Origin: Candidatus Dormiibacterota bacterium
GTDB taxonomy: Bacteria > Chloroflexota > Dormibacteria > CF-121
Assembly (NCBI GenBank): GCA_035544955.1
Contig: DASZZN010000023.1
Location: forward strand, 42,812-106,811
Length of the DNA stretch: 64,000 bases
Reading direction: 5' to 3'
Shown here piece by piece: positions 40,527-48,641 of this stretch (the stretch's first letter is position 1; the number at the start of each line of letters is the position of its first letter). Both the position numbers and the translations under genes were made by a program. Under the pieces are notes generated by a model. It saw only the letters and a program-made list of their open reading frames with translations, was not told the DNA's origin and ran no database searches.

Positions 40527-42476
40527 ATGGCACTACCGGTCCCGAACCTCGACGATCGACGTTTCCAGGACCTGGTCGACGATGCCAAGCGCCTCGTCCA
40601 GCAGCGCTGCCCCGAGTGGACCGACCACAACGTGTCGGACCCGGGGGTCACGCTGATCGAGACCTTCGCCTGGATGACCGACCAGGTTCTCTACCGGCTG
40701 AATCGTGTTCCCGAGCGGAACTACATCAAATTCCTCGAACTGATCGGCGTTCGGCTTTTTCCGCCGACGGCGGCACGGGCCGCGATCACCTTCTGGCTCG
40801 CGGGCCCGCAGCCGGGGGTCATCCAGATCCGGCCCGGTACCCAGGCTGCCACCCTGCGCACCGAGACCGATGAGGCGATCGTCTTTACCACCATCGGCGA
40901 CCTGGCGATCGTCCCCTGTTCGCTCGCCCGGGTAGCCTCCACGCTTGGCGGCGAGAAAGAGGTCAGCGACCACAGCGAGGCGCTGCAGGCACGCACGTCC
41001 TTCTACTGCTTCGACAAGGTGCCGAAGCCGGATGACGTCCTCCTGGTCGGCCTCTCCGAGGCCGTGCCTGGGTGCGCCGTGACGTTGCGCTTCAACTGCG
41101 ACATCGAGGGCGTGGGCGTCGATCCCGAGAACCCGCCGCTGGTCTGGGAAGCCTGGGATGGCTACGCCTGGACGCCGTGCGACGTCGACCGAGACGGCAC
41201 CGGTGGCCTCAACCGGGACGGCGACGTGGTGCTGCATATCCCCAAGAGCCACACCGTCTCCGTCATCGAGCAGCAACGCGCGGGTTGGTTGCGGGCGCGG
41301 GTGCTCAAGCCAGAGCCCGACCAACCGACCTACAGCGCCTCGCCGATCATCAAGGGCCTGTCGGCCTTCACCATCGGCGGAACCGCCGAGGCGGTGAACG
41401 CCGAGCTGGTGGAGAACGAGCTCCTTGGGGCGTCGGAAGGAGTCCCCGGCCAACGCTTCACGCTCAAGCACCACCCGGTGGTCCCTGGAGGTGCCGCCAA
41501 CATCCTCGAGGTGAGCGGCATCGACGGCTGGCAGGAGTGGAAGCAGGCCCAGCATTTCGTCGACAGCAAGGCCGACGACCGGCACTTCGTGCTCGACGCC
41601 GTCAGCGGTGAGGTCCAGCTTGGGCCTGGCGTGCGCGAGCCCGACGGCACGTTCCGAAGTTATGGCGCCGTGCCACCCAAGGGGTCTCGGCTCCGGCTTC
41701 GTTCCTATCTGATCGGTGGCGGCCGGAAGGGCAACGTCGCCCGCAACACCATTACGGTGCTCAAGTCCTCGATCCCCTACGTGTCCAAGGTGCAAAATCG
41801 CCGTGCCGCGGAAGGTGGGGTCGACGGCGAAGACATCGAGAGCGCCAAGGTGCGCGGCCCGATCGTCCTACGTACGCGCGATCGAGCCGTCACGATGGAG
41901 GACTACGAACACCTCGCGCGCGAGGCGGCACCGGAAGTGGCGCGCGTCCGATGCGTCACCGCGGGCGATGGCGCGGATGCGGGCGGCGTTCGCATCCTGG
42001 TGGTGCCGGCGGCGGGCAGCAGCGACGGCCGCCTCCGCTTCGAGCAGCTCGTGCCCGCCGAGGAGACACTGCAGCGCATCGCCCGTCGCCTGGAGGATTC
42101 GCGCGTGATCGGCACGCGGGTGCTGGTCGAGCCGCCGGTATACCGCGGCGTGACGGTCGTCGCCAAGCTGCGCCCGCGGGCGAGCGCGAATCCCTCGCGG
42201 CTGCAGGGGGATGCGCTGGAGGCGCTCTACCAGTACTTCCATCCGATCAGCGGCGGCCCCGACCGCAATGGCTGGCCTTTCGGCCGGCCCGTCCACGTCG
42301 GCGAGGTCTACTCCGTGCTCCAGGGACTGCACGGAACGGAGCTGGTCGAAGACGCCCGGCTGTTCGGGGCGGACCCGGTGACGGGCCAGCGCGGCCAGGC
42401 GGTTCAGCGGCTCGTCATCGAGCCCCACGCCCTCGTCTACTCCTACGAGCACCAGGTGCTGGTGGAAGGCGCGTGA
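40527..42476 (+). CDS. gpJ-like baseplate wedge protein (Afp11/Pvc11-like)
   Basis: A 649-residue putative baseplate assembly protein. The N-terminus (NLDDRRFQDLVDDAKRLVQQ, then TDHNVSDPGVTLIETFAWM and YRLNRVPERNYIKFLELIG) is highly characteristic of the gp6/gpJ-type wedge proteins of injection systems. The central part is beta-rich, and a late segment (TRDRAVTMEDYEHLAREAAP) matches the gpJ core. Three AGGAGG-type bases cluster before the ATG. It should dimerise to form the iris ring around the spike. It overlaps the gpI-like gene by four bases (GTGA). Confidence 0.93.
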   Translation: MALPVPNLDDRRFQDLVDDAKRLVQQRCPEWTDHNVSDPGVTLIETFAWMTDQVLYRLNRVPERNYIKFLELIGVRLFPPTAARAAITFWLAGPQPGVIQIRPGTQAATLRTETDEAIVFTTIGDLAIVPCSLARVASTLGGEKEVSDHSEALQARTSFYCFDKVPKPDDVLLVGLSEAVPGCAVTLRFNCDIEGVGVDPENPPLVWEAWDGYAWTPCDVDRDGTGGLNRDGDVVLHIPKSHTVSVIEQQRAGWLRARVLKPEPDQPTYSASPIIKGLSAFTIGGTAEAVNAELVENELLGASEGVPGQRFTLKHHPVVPGGAANILEVSGIDGWQEWKQAQHFVDSKADDRHFVLDAVSGEVQLGPGVREPDGTFRSYGAVPPKGSRLRLRSYLIGGGRKGNVARNTITVLKSSIPYVSKVQNRRAAEGGVDGEDIESAKVRGPIVLRTRDRAVTMEDYEHLAREAAPEVARVRCVTAGDGADAGGVRILVVPAAGSSDGRLRFEQLVPAEETLQRIARRLEDSRVIGTRVLVEPPVYRGVTVVAKLRPRASANPSRLQGDALEALYQYFHPISGGPDRNGWPFGRPVHVGEVYSVLQGLHGTELVEDARLFGADPVTGQRGQAVQRLVIEPHALVYSYEHQVLVEGA

Positions 42477-43078
42477 TCGCCCAGGCTCCGACGGTCAACC
42501 AGGGGCGCGGCCTGGTGCGGGCCCTGATCAGCCCGCACCCGCTGGGCGAAGCGCTGCCGGCCCTCTTCCAGGAAGACGGCTTCACCCAACGCTTCATGTC
42601 CGCGTTCGATACGGCGCTGGCCCCGCTCTTTGCCACGCTGGACAACCTACCCGCTTATCTCGACCCGTGGCTGGCGCCCCCCGACTTCCTGGAGTGGCTC
42701 GGCAGCTGGTTCGGGCTGGTCCTCGACGACGCCTGGTCGGTCGAACGCCGCCGCGCCCTGCTGGCTAACGCCTTCGAGTTCTATCGCATGCGCGGCACGG
42801 TCAAAGGATTGAAGGCGCAGGTCGAGACCCTCACCGGGGGCACCGCGGAAATCATCGATACCGGCGGGGTCGCGACCGCGACCAAGGCAGGCGAAGCGCT
42901 GCCGGGGTCGCCGAACTTTGCCCTCATGGTTCGAGTCTCGGTCGACGATCCGTCCAGCATCAATACGATCAGGCTCGACGCGCTCGTCGCTGCCGCCAAG
43001 CCGGCGCACGTGACGCACAAAGTACAGGTTGTCAAACGATCGAAAGTACAGGAGACTGTGGAGGTGACAAGCGGGTGA
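42473..43078 (+). CDS. gpI-like tail/baseplate wedge protein
   Basis: A 201-residue phage tail protein I-type protein. LPAYLDPWLAPPDFLEWLGS and ERRRALLANAFEFYRMRGT, followed by KGLKAQVETLTGG, are conserved in wedge proteins of P2/Afp12-like baseplates. The GTG start overlaps the stop of the gpJ-like gene, and its TGA overlaps the GTG of the zinc-ribbon gene, so three genes in a row are translationally coupled. It would sit at the periphery of the baseplate, where fibres attach in other systems; no fibre gene follows here. Confidence 0.88.
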   Translation: MIAQAPTVNQGRGLVRALISPHPLGEALPALFQEDGFTQRFMSAFDTALAPLFATLDNLPAYLDPWLAPPDFLEWLGSWFGLVLDDAWSVERRRALLANAFEFYRMRGTVKGLKAQVETLTGGTAEIIDTGGVATATKAGEALPGSPNFALMVRVSVDDPSSINTIRLDALVAAAKPAHVTHKVQVVKRSKVQETVEVTSG

Positions 43079-44439
43079 TCGTCTGCAAGCAGTGCGGACA
43101 CCACAACGAAGACAACGACACGTTCTGCGGGTCGTGCGGGAAGTTCCTGGAATGGACCGGGGAACGCGTCGCGGTCGCGCAGCCGGAGCCCGAACCGTCG
43201 GCGCCTGAGCCGGTGCCCGAGCCGGCCCATGTCGGCCTGATCGACCGAGTCAAGCACGCGGTCGGGATCGAGGAGTCGACGACGCAGCCGGCAGCGCCCA
43301 CCGCAGCCGCCCCCGCCCCGGTTGTGGCGCCGGCGCCCGCCACCGCGGCAGCGCCGCCAGCCGAGCCAGCGGCCCCCGCCCCACAGGTTGTGTGGACCGT
43401 CCCGGTGACCTCCGCCGCCCCCAGCGCACCGTCGGCCGCGCCCGCGCCACCGGTCGCCGCACCAGCCGCGCCCACGGCCGCGCCCGTCCTGGCGAGCGTC
43501 GCTGCCCCTGCCGCTCCCGCCTCACCACCTGCCGTCTCGGTTGTCCAGCCGGACGAGCCACTGTCGCGCCGGCCGACGTCCGTCGCGCCGACGGTGGCCC
43601 GGCCGCGCCCGGAAGCCCGCACCATGGAAGCGCCGACGCGCCGGCACCCCGGCGACCTCATCTGCGGCCAGTGCGGCGAAGGCAACGACCCGACCCGCCA
43701 TTTCTGCCGCCGCTGTGGCAGCTCGCTGGACGAGGCGATCGCGGTCCGCCTGCCCTGGTACCGTCGCTTCTTCAATCGGGTTTTCGGCATCCGCACCCGC
43801 GAAGCCGGCTGGCGGCCGCGTCGAGTTGGCCCGCCGAACGTGATGGGCGCCGTCTGGCGGATCCTCCGCCTTGCCGTCGTCGCCCTGATCGCCGTCGCTC
43901 TGCTCGCCTTCCTCCTGGTGCCGTCATTCCACAACGCGGTCGTCAATCGGGTGACGAGTACGGTCACCACGGTCCGCAAGGCGATCTTTCCGCATTACAG
44001 CGCCGTCTACGCGACGGGCGCGTCAGCCAGCACCTCGATCGCGGGCCATCTACCGAACCTGGCGATCGACACTCATACCAACACCTACTGGGCAGCGCGG
44101 GTTGGCGATCCCGCACCGTTTCTCAAACTGACCTTCCACGATCCGGTCGACCTGGCGCAGATTGGTTTCGACTCGGGCGCCGCAGGCACCGCGCCGGTCG
44201 ACGATTACCTCGCCCAGCCGCGCCCGCATCAGGTCCACCTGGTGTTCTCCAATGGCACCACCCTCGACCTTACCCTCAAGGATGAGGATCCCAAGGTCGC
44301 GAAGAACGCCCAGTTCTATCCGATCGACGCCAAACAGGTGACCTTCGTCGAGATCCACATCATGTCGGTCTATGCGCCGGCGGGTGCCTCGCCCTCATCG
44401 GTTGCGATCGCCGAAGTGGAATTCAAGGTCAAGGACTAG
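43075..44439 (+). CDS. Zinc-ribbon, Pro-rich, single-pass membrane protein with discoidin-like domain
   Basis: A 454-residue protein ending the structural operon. A zinc ribbon at the N-terminus (VCKQCGHHN...FCGSCGK, Cys 4, 7, 18, 21) is followed by about 150 Ala/Pro-rich residues, a second ribbon near 197-215 (CGQCGEGN...FCRRCG), one membrane helix at about 262-285 and a C-terminal beta domain (about 305-454) with an F5/8 type C/NADase-glycan-binding look (LPNLAIDTHTNTYWAA, FVEIHIMSVYAP). Ribbons would be cytoplasmic, the sugar-binding-type domain outside. GTG overlaps the gpI-like stop. It is the best candidate for anchoring the particle to the cell's own membrane. Its stop shares CTAG with the convergent regulator. 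Confidence 0.85.
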   Translation: MIVCKQCGHHNEDNDTFCGSCGKFLEWTGERVAVAQPEPEPSAPEPVPEPAHVGLIDRVKHAVGIEESTTQPAAPTAAAPAPVVAPAPATAAAPPAEPAAPAPQVVWTVPVTSAAPSAPSAAPAPPVAAPAAPTAAPVLASVAAPAAPASPPAVSVVQPDEPLSRRPTSVAPTVARPRPEARTMEAPTRRHPGDLICGQCGEGNDPTRHFCRRCGSSLDEAIAVRLPWYRRFFNRVFGIRTREAGWRPRRVGPPNVMGAVWRILRLAVVALIAVALLAFLLVPSFHNAVVNRVTSTVTTVRKAIFPHYSAVYATGASASTSIAGHLPNLAIDTHTNTYWAARVGDPAPFLKLTFHDPVDLAQIGFDSGAAGTAPVDDYLAQPRPHQVHLVFSNGTTLDLTLKDEDPKVAKNAQFYPIDAKQVTFVEIHIMSVYAPAGASPSSVAIAEVEFKVKD

Positions 44440-47333
44440 GCGCGAGAGCTCGCGGTAAGGCCGAGCTCCTCGAGGACGCGCGCGTAGTCGCGCCGCGCCC
44501 GGCTTGCCGCACCGGGATCACCGCCTTGTTCGCGCGCCTGGATCAGCAGCTTCCAGAGCGGGTCGTGAAGCCGATCGACCCAGAGCCCGGTCGCGCAGGC
44601 GTTGGCGGCCGCGGCGGGATCGCCCTGCTTGAGCAGTAGCTCGGCGAGGCCTTGCGCCGCCTCGAGCGCGCCGGCACGAAACCGCTCCCGTGGTTCGATG
44701 GCCCACTCGGCCGGACCGTCCTCCGGTAAGAGCTCGCCGGCGTAGAGCTCGAGCGCTTGCTGGAAGTGGGCGACGACCGCGTCGACACCGCCCCGCAATC
44801 GCGCCACCCGTGCCGCGGCGAGCGCCTTCGAAAACTGCACCAGGTCGACCTCGGCGTCCGCCTGGATCGCCAGGCGGTAGGCATCGCCTTCCCGCAGCAG
44901 CAACGATGAACCGCCGCGGCCGACGCCCGGTTCGAGCCACGATCGAAGGGAGGAGACAGCCACGTGGAGGTTGCGCGCCCCGGTCTCGGCATCGGCGTCC
45001 GGCCAGAACGCCGCCTGCAAGACCTCGCGATGCACGGGATTGCCGGCATGGACGGCCAGCAGCCGCAGCACGGCACGGACGCGCGGCTTGATCGTGGTCA
45101 GATCGACCGGCCGACCGTTGATCGCGATGCTGAACCCGCCGAAGCAGCGAATGCTGAGCGAGGGCACCGTCCGGACCACACCGATCGGGATCACGTTCTC
45201 CGGTGCGGGTGCGGGAGCGGCCAGCGGCGCCAGGCAGCATTCCTCCTGCACGGACACGGCCAGGCTGCGATACTCGGCCCCGCGCTCCGGTTCGGTTTCG
45301 GCGAGCGCGAGGTAGGGGAAGTAGCGGGCGCCCGGCGTGCCGCTGTAGCGCGCGAGGTTTTCCGCCTGCAGGGCCGCGTCGCGGGCCTCCGGGGCGCCGT
45401 TGCGGGCGAGGCCCAGCGAGAGCAGCGCTCGTGACCACGCCTCCAGGACACCGGCACCTAACTGGTGGAAGGCGTCGGTCGCCTGCTCGAGCGGCGGGAC
45501 GGCATTGTCACCGGCATAGATCGCGGCCCATCCGACCATCAGGCCCACGAGAGCACTTCCCCACCGATCGCCGTCGCGATCGCACGCGGCACGCAGGCCC
45601 TCGGCTTCCCGCGCGCTCCCCGGCCGTTGGGTCAGCACCAGCGCCGCGCGGGAGAGCCGTGCCACCCAGCCCAGGCCGAGGGTCTCCGCACTCTCGGAGG
45701 CCTCCTCGATATCGAACACACCCTGCAGATCGCCGCTGAGCAGCGCGGCGACACCGGCCCAGAGCCGGGCCGCGGTGGCCAGCGCCGCAGTAGCGTCACG
45801 GCTGTCGGCCGCCGCATTCAGGTGGCGGCGCGCCTGGTCCATCTGTCCGGCCAGCAAACACACGACCCCGACGGTCAGCTTGCCCGTCGCCTCCGGCAGC
45901 TGGCTGGCGAGTTGTTTGGCGGCGAGCGGGTCATGGGCAACAGCCTTGCGCAAGAGACCGGCCCAGTCATTGCCGGGCATCGGAGTCGGCTCGAGCCAAC
46001 CGGCCAGCGCCTTGCGCTCCGTCGCGCAAATCAGCCCGGCATCGCTCGACCCAAAGACCCGTTCGGCCCGATGGTAGGCATCGATCGCCTCTCGCCAGCG
46101 CCCCTCGGCACGATGGCGACGGGCGCTGCCGAGCATCAGCCAGGGATCCTGACGAAGCAGCGCCGGGGGCAGGGCATCGATCCAGGTATCTGGTCCTTCG
46201 AGCAGTTCGCCGCCCTGGTGGTGGAGCATCCGGTCCACGGCCTCCCAGTCTTCCCCGCGGGAATAGGCCTGCACCGCGTCGGGGAACGCGCCGCTCGCTT
46301 CCAGCAGCCTCGCCGCCCGCCGGTACGCGGCACGCGCCTGAACCTCACCGAGCTCTTCCATGAGCACCTGTTCGAGGTGCGAACGCAGCACTTCGTGATA
46401 GCGGTAGCCGCCGCGATCGTCGGTAGCGGTCGTGAAGATCTGCCGCCGCTCCAGCTCCTCGAGCACCTGCTGGCTCCCCGTGCGATCGAGGAAGGCATCG
46501 CAGATCGGCCCGGTGAGCCGGGTCAGCACGCAGGTCCGGACGAGGAACCAGCGCAGCTCGGCCGGCAGCTGGTCGAGAACGTTGCGTGTCAGATACTCGC
46601 GGGTCAGCCGCGACCGGCTGCCCAGGGCGGTCAGGATGCGACGGCGTTCCTGGGGCGACTTCCCGCGGGTCGCGAGGTGAAACAGCTGCAGGCCGGCCGC
46701 CCACCCCTCGGTGCGGCGCGCCAGCTCGGCGAGCTCTTCCGGCGGCAAGGGCGCGCGATAGAAATCGCGGAAGAGACGCTCGACTTCCCAGGAGCGAAAG
46801 CGCAGGTCCTCGCTGCCGATTTCGAGCAGCGATCCCGAGACGCGCAGGCGGGAGAGGTTGAAACCGGGCAGCCCGCGTGACCCGATCAGGAACGTGATGC
46901 TGGGCGGGGCGTAGTCGATGAGCCGCTCGATGGTGCGCTCGGCCGGGCTGTCCTCGAGCGCGTGCAGGTCATCGATGATCAGCACCGCACGCCGTCCTGC
47001 CCACGACTCCAACGCACGAGCCGCCGTTTCGACGGAATCCCAGCCACTCGGGATGTTGCCAAGGACAGCAGTGAAGGCAGATTCGAGATGGCTGAGTAGC
47101 GTGGTGGTCTTCGCATCCCAGCTCTCTGCGCGATACCAGGCGACGGGAACATCGGCTGAGGCGGCGAAGCCGGCCAGCAGCGTGCTCTTCCCCGAGCCTG
47201 CCGGGGCGACGACCAGCCCGACTCGATGCTGCCAGATGCGGGCAAGAAGAGCATCGACGCGCTCGCGGGCAAGGGACTGTACCTGCGGAATCAGCACCTT
47301 CGCTGATACCACTGCCGTGGTCCCTTCCCTCAC
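44436..47333 (-). CDS. STAND-ATPase transcriptional regulator with C-terminal SARP/BTAD domain
   Basis: A 965-residue regulator. The N-terminal MalT-like STAND NTPase has a P-loop VVAPAGSGKST (about 41-51) and Walker B AVLIIDDLH (about 115-123). A long helical TPR-like middle (about 330-700) follows. The C-terminus holds a winged helix of the OmpR/SARP type (SLSIRCFGGFSIAINGRPVD near 728, KPRVRAVLRLLAVH) and a BTAD domain (about 830-965). Ligand binding would drive ATP-dependent oligomerisation and DNA binding. SARP proteins bind direct repeats spaced about 11 bp, such as those before the LuxR gene. GTG start follows GGGGAGA. It is convergent with the structural operon, the two stop codons sharing CTAG. 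Confidence 0.9.
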   Translation of the reverse strand: MREGTTAVVSAKVLIPQVQSLARERVDALLARIWQHRVGLVVAPAGSGKSTLLAGFAASADVPVAWYRAESWDAKTTTLLSHLESAFTAVLGNIPSGWDSVETAARALESWAGRRAVLIIDDLHALEDSPAERTIERLIDYAPPSITFLIGSRGLPGFNLSRLRVSGSLLEIGSEDLRFRSWEVERLFRDFYRAPLPPEELAELARRTEGWAAGLQLFHLATRGKSPQERRRILTALGSRSRLTREYLTRNVLDQLPAELRWFLVRTCVLTRLTGPICDAFLDRTGSQQVLEELERRQIFTTATDDRGGYRYHEVLRSHLEQVLMEELGEVQARAAYRRAARLLEASGAFPDAVQAYSRGEDWEAVDRMLHHQGGELLEGPDTWIDALPPALLRQDPWLMLGSARRHRAEGRWREAIDAYHRAERVFGSSDAGLICATERKALAGWLEPTPMPGNDWAGLLRKAVAHDPLAAKQLASQLPEATGKLTVGVVCLLAGQMDQARRHLNAAADSRDATAALATAARLWAGVAALLSGDLQGVFDIEEASESAETLGLGWVARLSRAALVLTQRPGSAREAEGLRAACDRDGDRWGSALVGLMVGWAAIYAGDNAVPPLEQATDAFHQLGAGVLEAWSRALLSLGLARNGAPEARDAALQAENLARYSGTPGARYFPYLALAETEPERGAEYRSLAVSVQEECCLAPLAAPAPAPENVIPIGVVRTVPSLSIRCFGGFSIAINGRPVDLTTIKPRVRAVLRLLAVHAGNPVHREVLQAAFWPDADAETGARNLHVAVSSLRSWLEPGVGRGGSSLLLREGDAYRLAIQADAEVDLVQFSKALAAARVARLRGGVDAVVAHFQQALELYAGELLPEDGPAEWAIEPRERFRAGALEAAQGLAELLLKQGDPAAAANACATGLWVDRLHDPLWKLLIQAREQGGDPGAASRARRDYARVLEELGLTASSRA

Positions 47334-47448
47334 CCTGGTCTCCCCTCCCCACTTGGGCCGACCAGCGCAAGCTTCGCCAGTGCGCCGCCTACGCTATCCC
47401 TTCAACGTCCTGCCTGCTACCCATCGCCGCCGCGCTCGGTACGTCGCC

Positions 47449-47476
47449 ACACTACTCGCACATTCGCATTTGTCAA
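47449..47476 (-). promoter_or_regulatory. Promoter of the SARP-type regulator gene
   Basis: A perfect TTGACA (47476-47471) and TAGTGT (47454-47449) with a 16-bp spacer on the minus strand. The leader would be about 110 bases. Confidence 0.45.
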
Positions 47477-47795
47477 TATGGTTATCGCTAATAGTCCAGT
47501 CCTCAATCTTCAGCACGCACGTCTGTTCGCCAGAGGAAGGCAAGGCTGAACAACAAGAAGAAGCGTTGTCCCGTTTTCTAACCCGGCTTGCAGTATCTCG
47601 GCGTAGACGGCCCCTCGGGGTGGATTCTTGAAGGTAAAGTTCTTCATCGCGTGATTCGTTGATCGGGATGTGGTTTATCGGGCCAACAGGACTTCCGGTA
47701 ATCGGCGGATAGCGCGCGGGTATCGACCCCGCATCGTTACTCGTCAACGGAAGGGTCGACCAATCGTGTCGGCATCCCCGGCCCCGGTTCATCCT

Positions 47796-47801
47796 TATAA
47801 T
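47796..47801 (+). promoter_or_regulatory. -10 element of tRNA-Arg
   Basis: A perfect TATAAT ends 12 bases before the mature 5' end of the tRNA. The -35 region is poor. Confidence 0.6.
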
Positions 47802-47813
47802 CCGCGGTGCCGC

Positions 47814-47887
47814 GCCCCCTTAGCTCAGTGGACCAGAGCGGGTGCCTTCTAAGCACTAGGTCGCAGGTTCGAATCCTGCAGGGGGCA
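47814..47887 (+). tRNA. tRNA-Arg (anticodon UCU)
   Basis: A 74-base cloverleaf. The acceptor stem is GCCCCCT with AGGGGGC, the D stem GCTC/GAGC, the anticodon stem GGTGC/GCACT with loop CTTCTAA (anticodon TCT, reading AGA), and the T stem GCAGG/CCTGC with loop TTCGAAT. The discriminator is A and no CCA is encoded. The last six bases are part of a 14-base target duplication made by the adjoining insertion element, which left the tRNA intact. Confidence 0.97.
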
Positions 47888-47895
47888 CGATTCCA
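47882..47895. repeat. Target-site duplication, left copy
   Basis: GGGGCACGATTCCA, comprising the last six tRNA bases plus eight flanking bases, is repeated exactly at 48468-48481 on the other side of the insertion element. IS481-family duplications of 4-15 bp are known. Confidence 0.75.
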
Positions 47896-48467
47896 TCTGT
47901 AGTAGTTCGGCTGAGGTGTCCCATTGGGCCTTCGGCTGATGCGTCCCACACCTTCGGGTGATGCGTCACAGGTACTTCGGCTGATGTGTCTCACTTTCCC
48001 CCATGAGGGAAATGAGCGTGACTGAACAGCGGTACCAGGCAGTTCTCGGCGTCCTCTCGGAGGGGCGGGCGGTCATGGAGGTGGCGAGCCAGCGGGGCGT
48101 GAGCCGGCGGACGGTTCACCGCTGGTTGGCTCGATATGAGGCGCAGGGACTGGAGGGTTTGCCCGACCGCTCCCATCGGCCGGCGCGGTGTCCGCACCAG
48201 ATGCCGGCCGAGATCGAAGTCTGGGTGCTCGAGCTGCGCCGGGCGCACCGGTACTGGGGGGCGCGGCGGCTCGCCCTGGAGTTGGTGCGCAAGAAGGTCA
48301 CGCCGGCGCTGCAGTACTGGGTGGGCAACGACCTGGTGAAGACCGTGGCCCGGCAAACCCAGGGAGAGATCCGCAAGAAGTACGCCGACGGAACCGCGCC
48401 GACGAGGGCAAGAGAGTGAGACACTTCAACCGAACTAGGTTTGCGACAGATCAACCGAAGGTGCTCA
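47896..48467. mobile_element. Internally deleted IS481-family-like element
   Basis: About 572 bp bounded by a 14-bp direct duplication. The left end carries four copies of TTCGGCTGATGYGTC-type units at 47906, 47931, 47953 and 47976 (22-25 bp apart); the right end carries two inverted copies at 48420-48434 and 48445-48459. These repeated subterminal units are probable transposase-binding sites. The outermost 23 bases pair as TGTAGTAG/TGAGCACC followed by the unit. The interior encodes only a truncated transposase, so the copy is non-autonomous but could be moved by a full-length relative. Confidence 0.8.
48003..48419 (+). pseudogene. Truncated IS481-like transposase
   Basis: A 138-residue ORF. 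Residues 1 to about 100 match the N-terminal helix-turn-helix region of IS481-type transposases (VMEVASQRGVSRRTVHRWLA, GLPDRSHRPARCPHQM, HRYWGARRLALELVRKK). It then jumps to a short C-terminal-type tail (LQYWVGNDLVKTVARQTQGE). The whole DDE catalytic core is missing, consistent with an in-frame internal deletion. It could make a DNA-binding fragment but not a working transposase. It overlaps the right-end binding repeats at its 3' end. Confidence 0.8.
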
Positions 48468-48481
48468 GGGGCACGATTCCA
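48468..48481. repeat. Target-site duplication, right copy
   Basis: Exact copy of 47882-47895 (GGGGCACGATTCCA), marking the right boundary of the insertion. The bases beyond it are unique sequence. Confidence 0.75.
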
Positions 48482-48641
48482 CAAGAGTGCGACGCGACAA
48501 CGATTGCGCTGCGTTTGGCTCATTTCGTTGCTTGACACCAGCGCCTCGTCCGTTGATGATTCGCCTACGCCACGTTCATCAAGCGCATGGGAACGATCCG
48601 GCGCTTTTCTCGGGGGCCCCGAATTGGGTGTCAGATGGAGA

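Larger units (their letters stand above)
47334..47813. other. Intergenic region between the SARP-type regulator and tRNA-Arg
   Basis: 480 bases without a supported gene, AT-richer than its surroundings near 47460-47520. It holds the promoter of the regulator gene (about 110-base leader) and the tRNA promoter. ORFs in it lack ribosome binding sites and recognisable similarity. No repeat or structured RNA is evident. Confidence 0.6.

Noticed and set aside
32393..43078. Tail-like gene run read as a defective prophage or a type VI secretion system
   Set aside because: No capsid, portal, terminase, integrase or lysis genes, and no TssJ/L/M or ClpV-type genes; DUF4157, DUF4255 and the AAA+ ATPase are eCIS markers.
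47394..47792. ORF of 132 codons in the regulator/tRNA intergenic region
   Set aside because: No ribosome binding site or recognisable domain, it contains the likely regulator promoter on the same strand and reads through AT-richer non-coding sequence.
47814..48481. Repeat of the tRNA-Arg 3' end read as attL/attR of an integrated island
   Set aside because: Only an IS481-like remnant lies between the copies and no integrase is present; the 14-bp length and the inverted ends fit a transposition target duplication.
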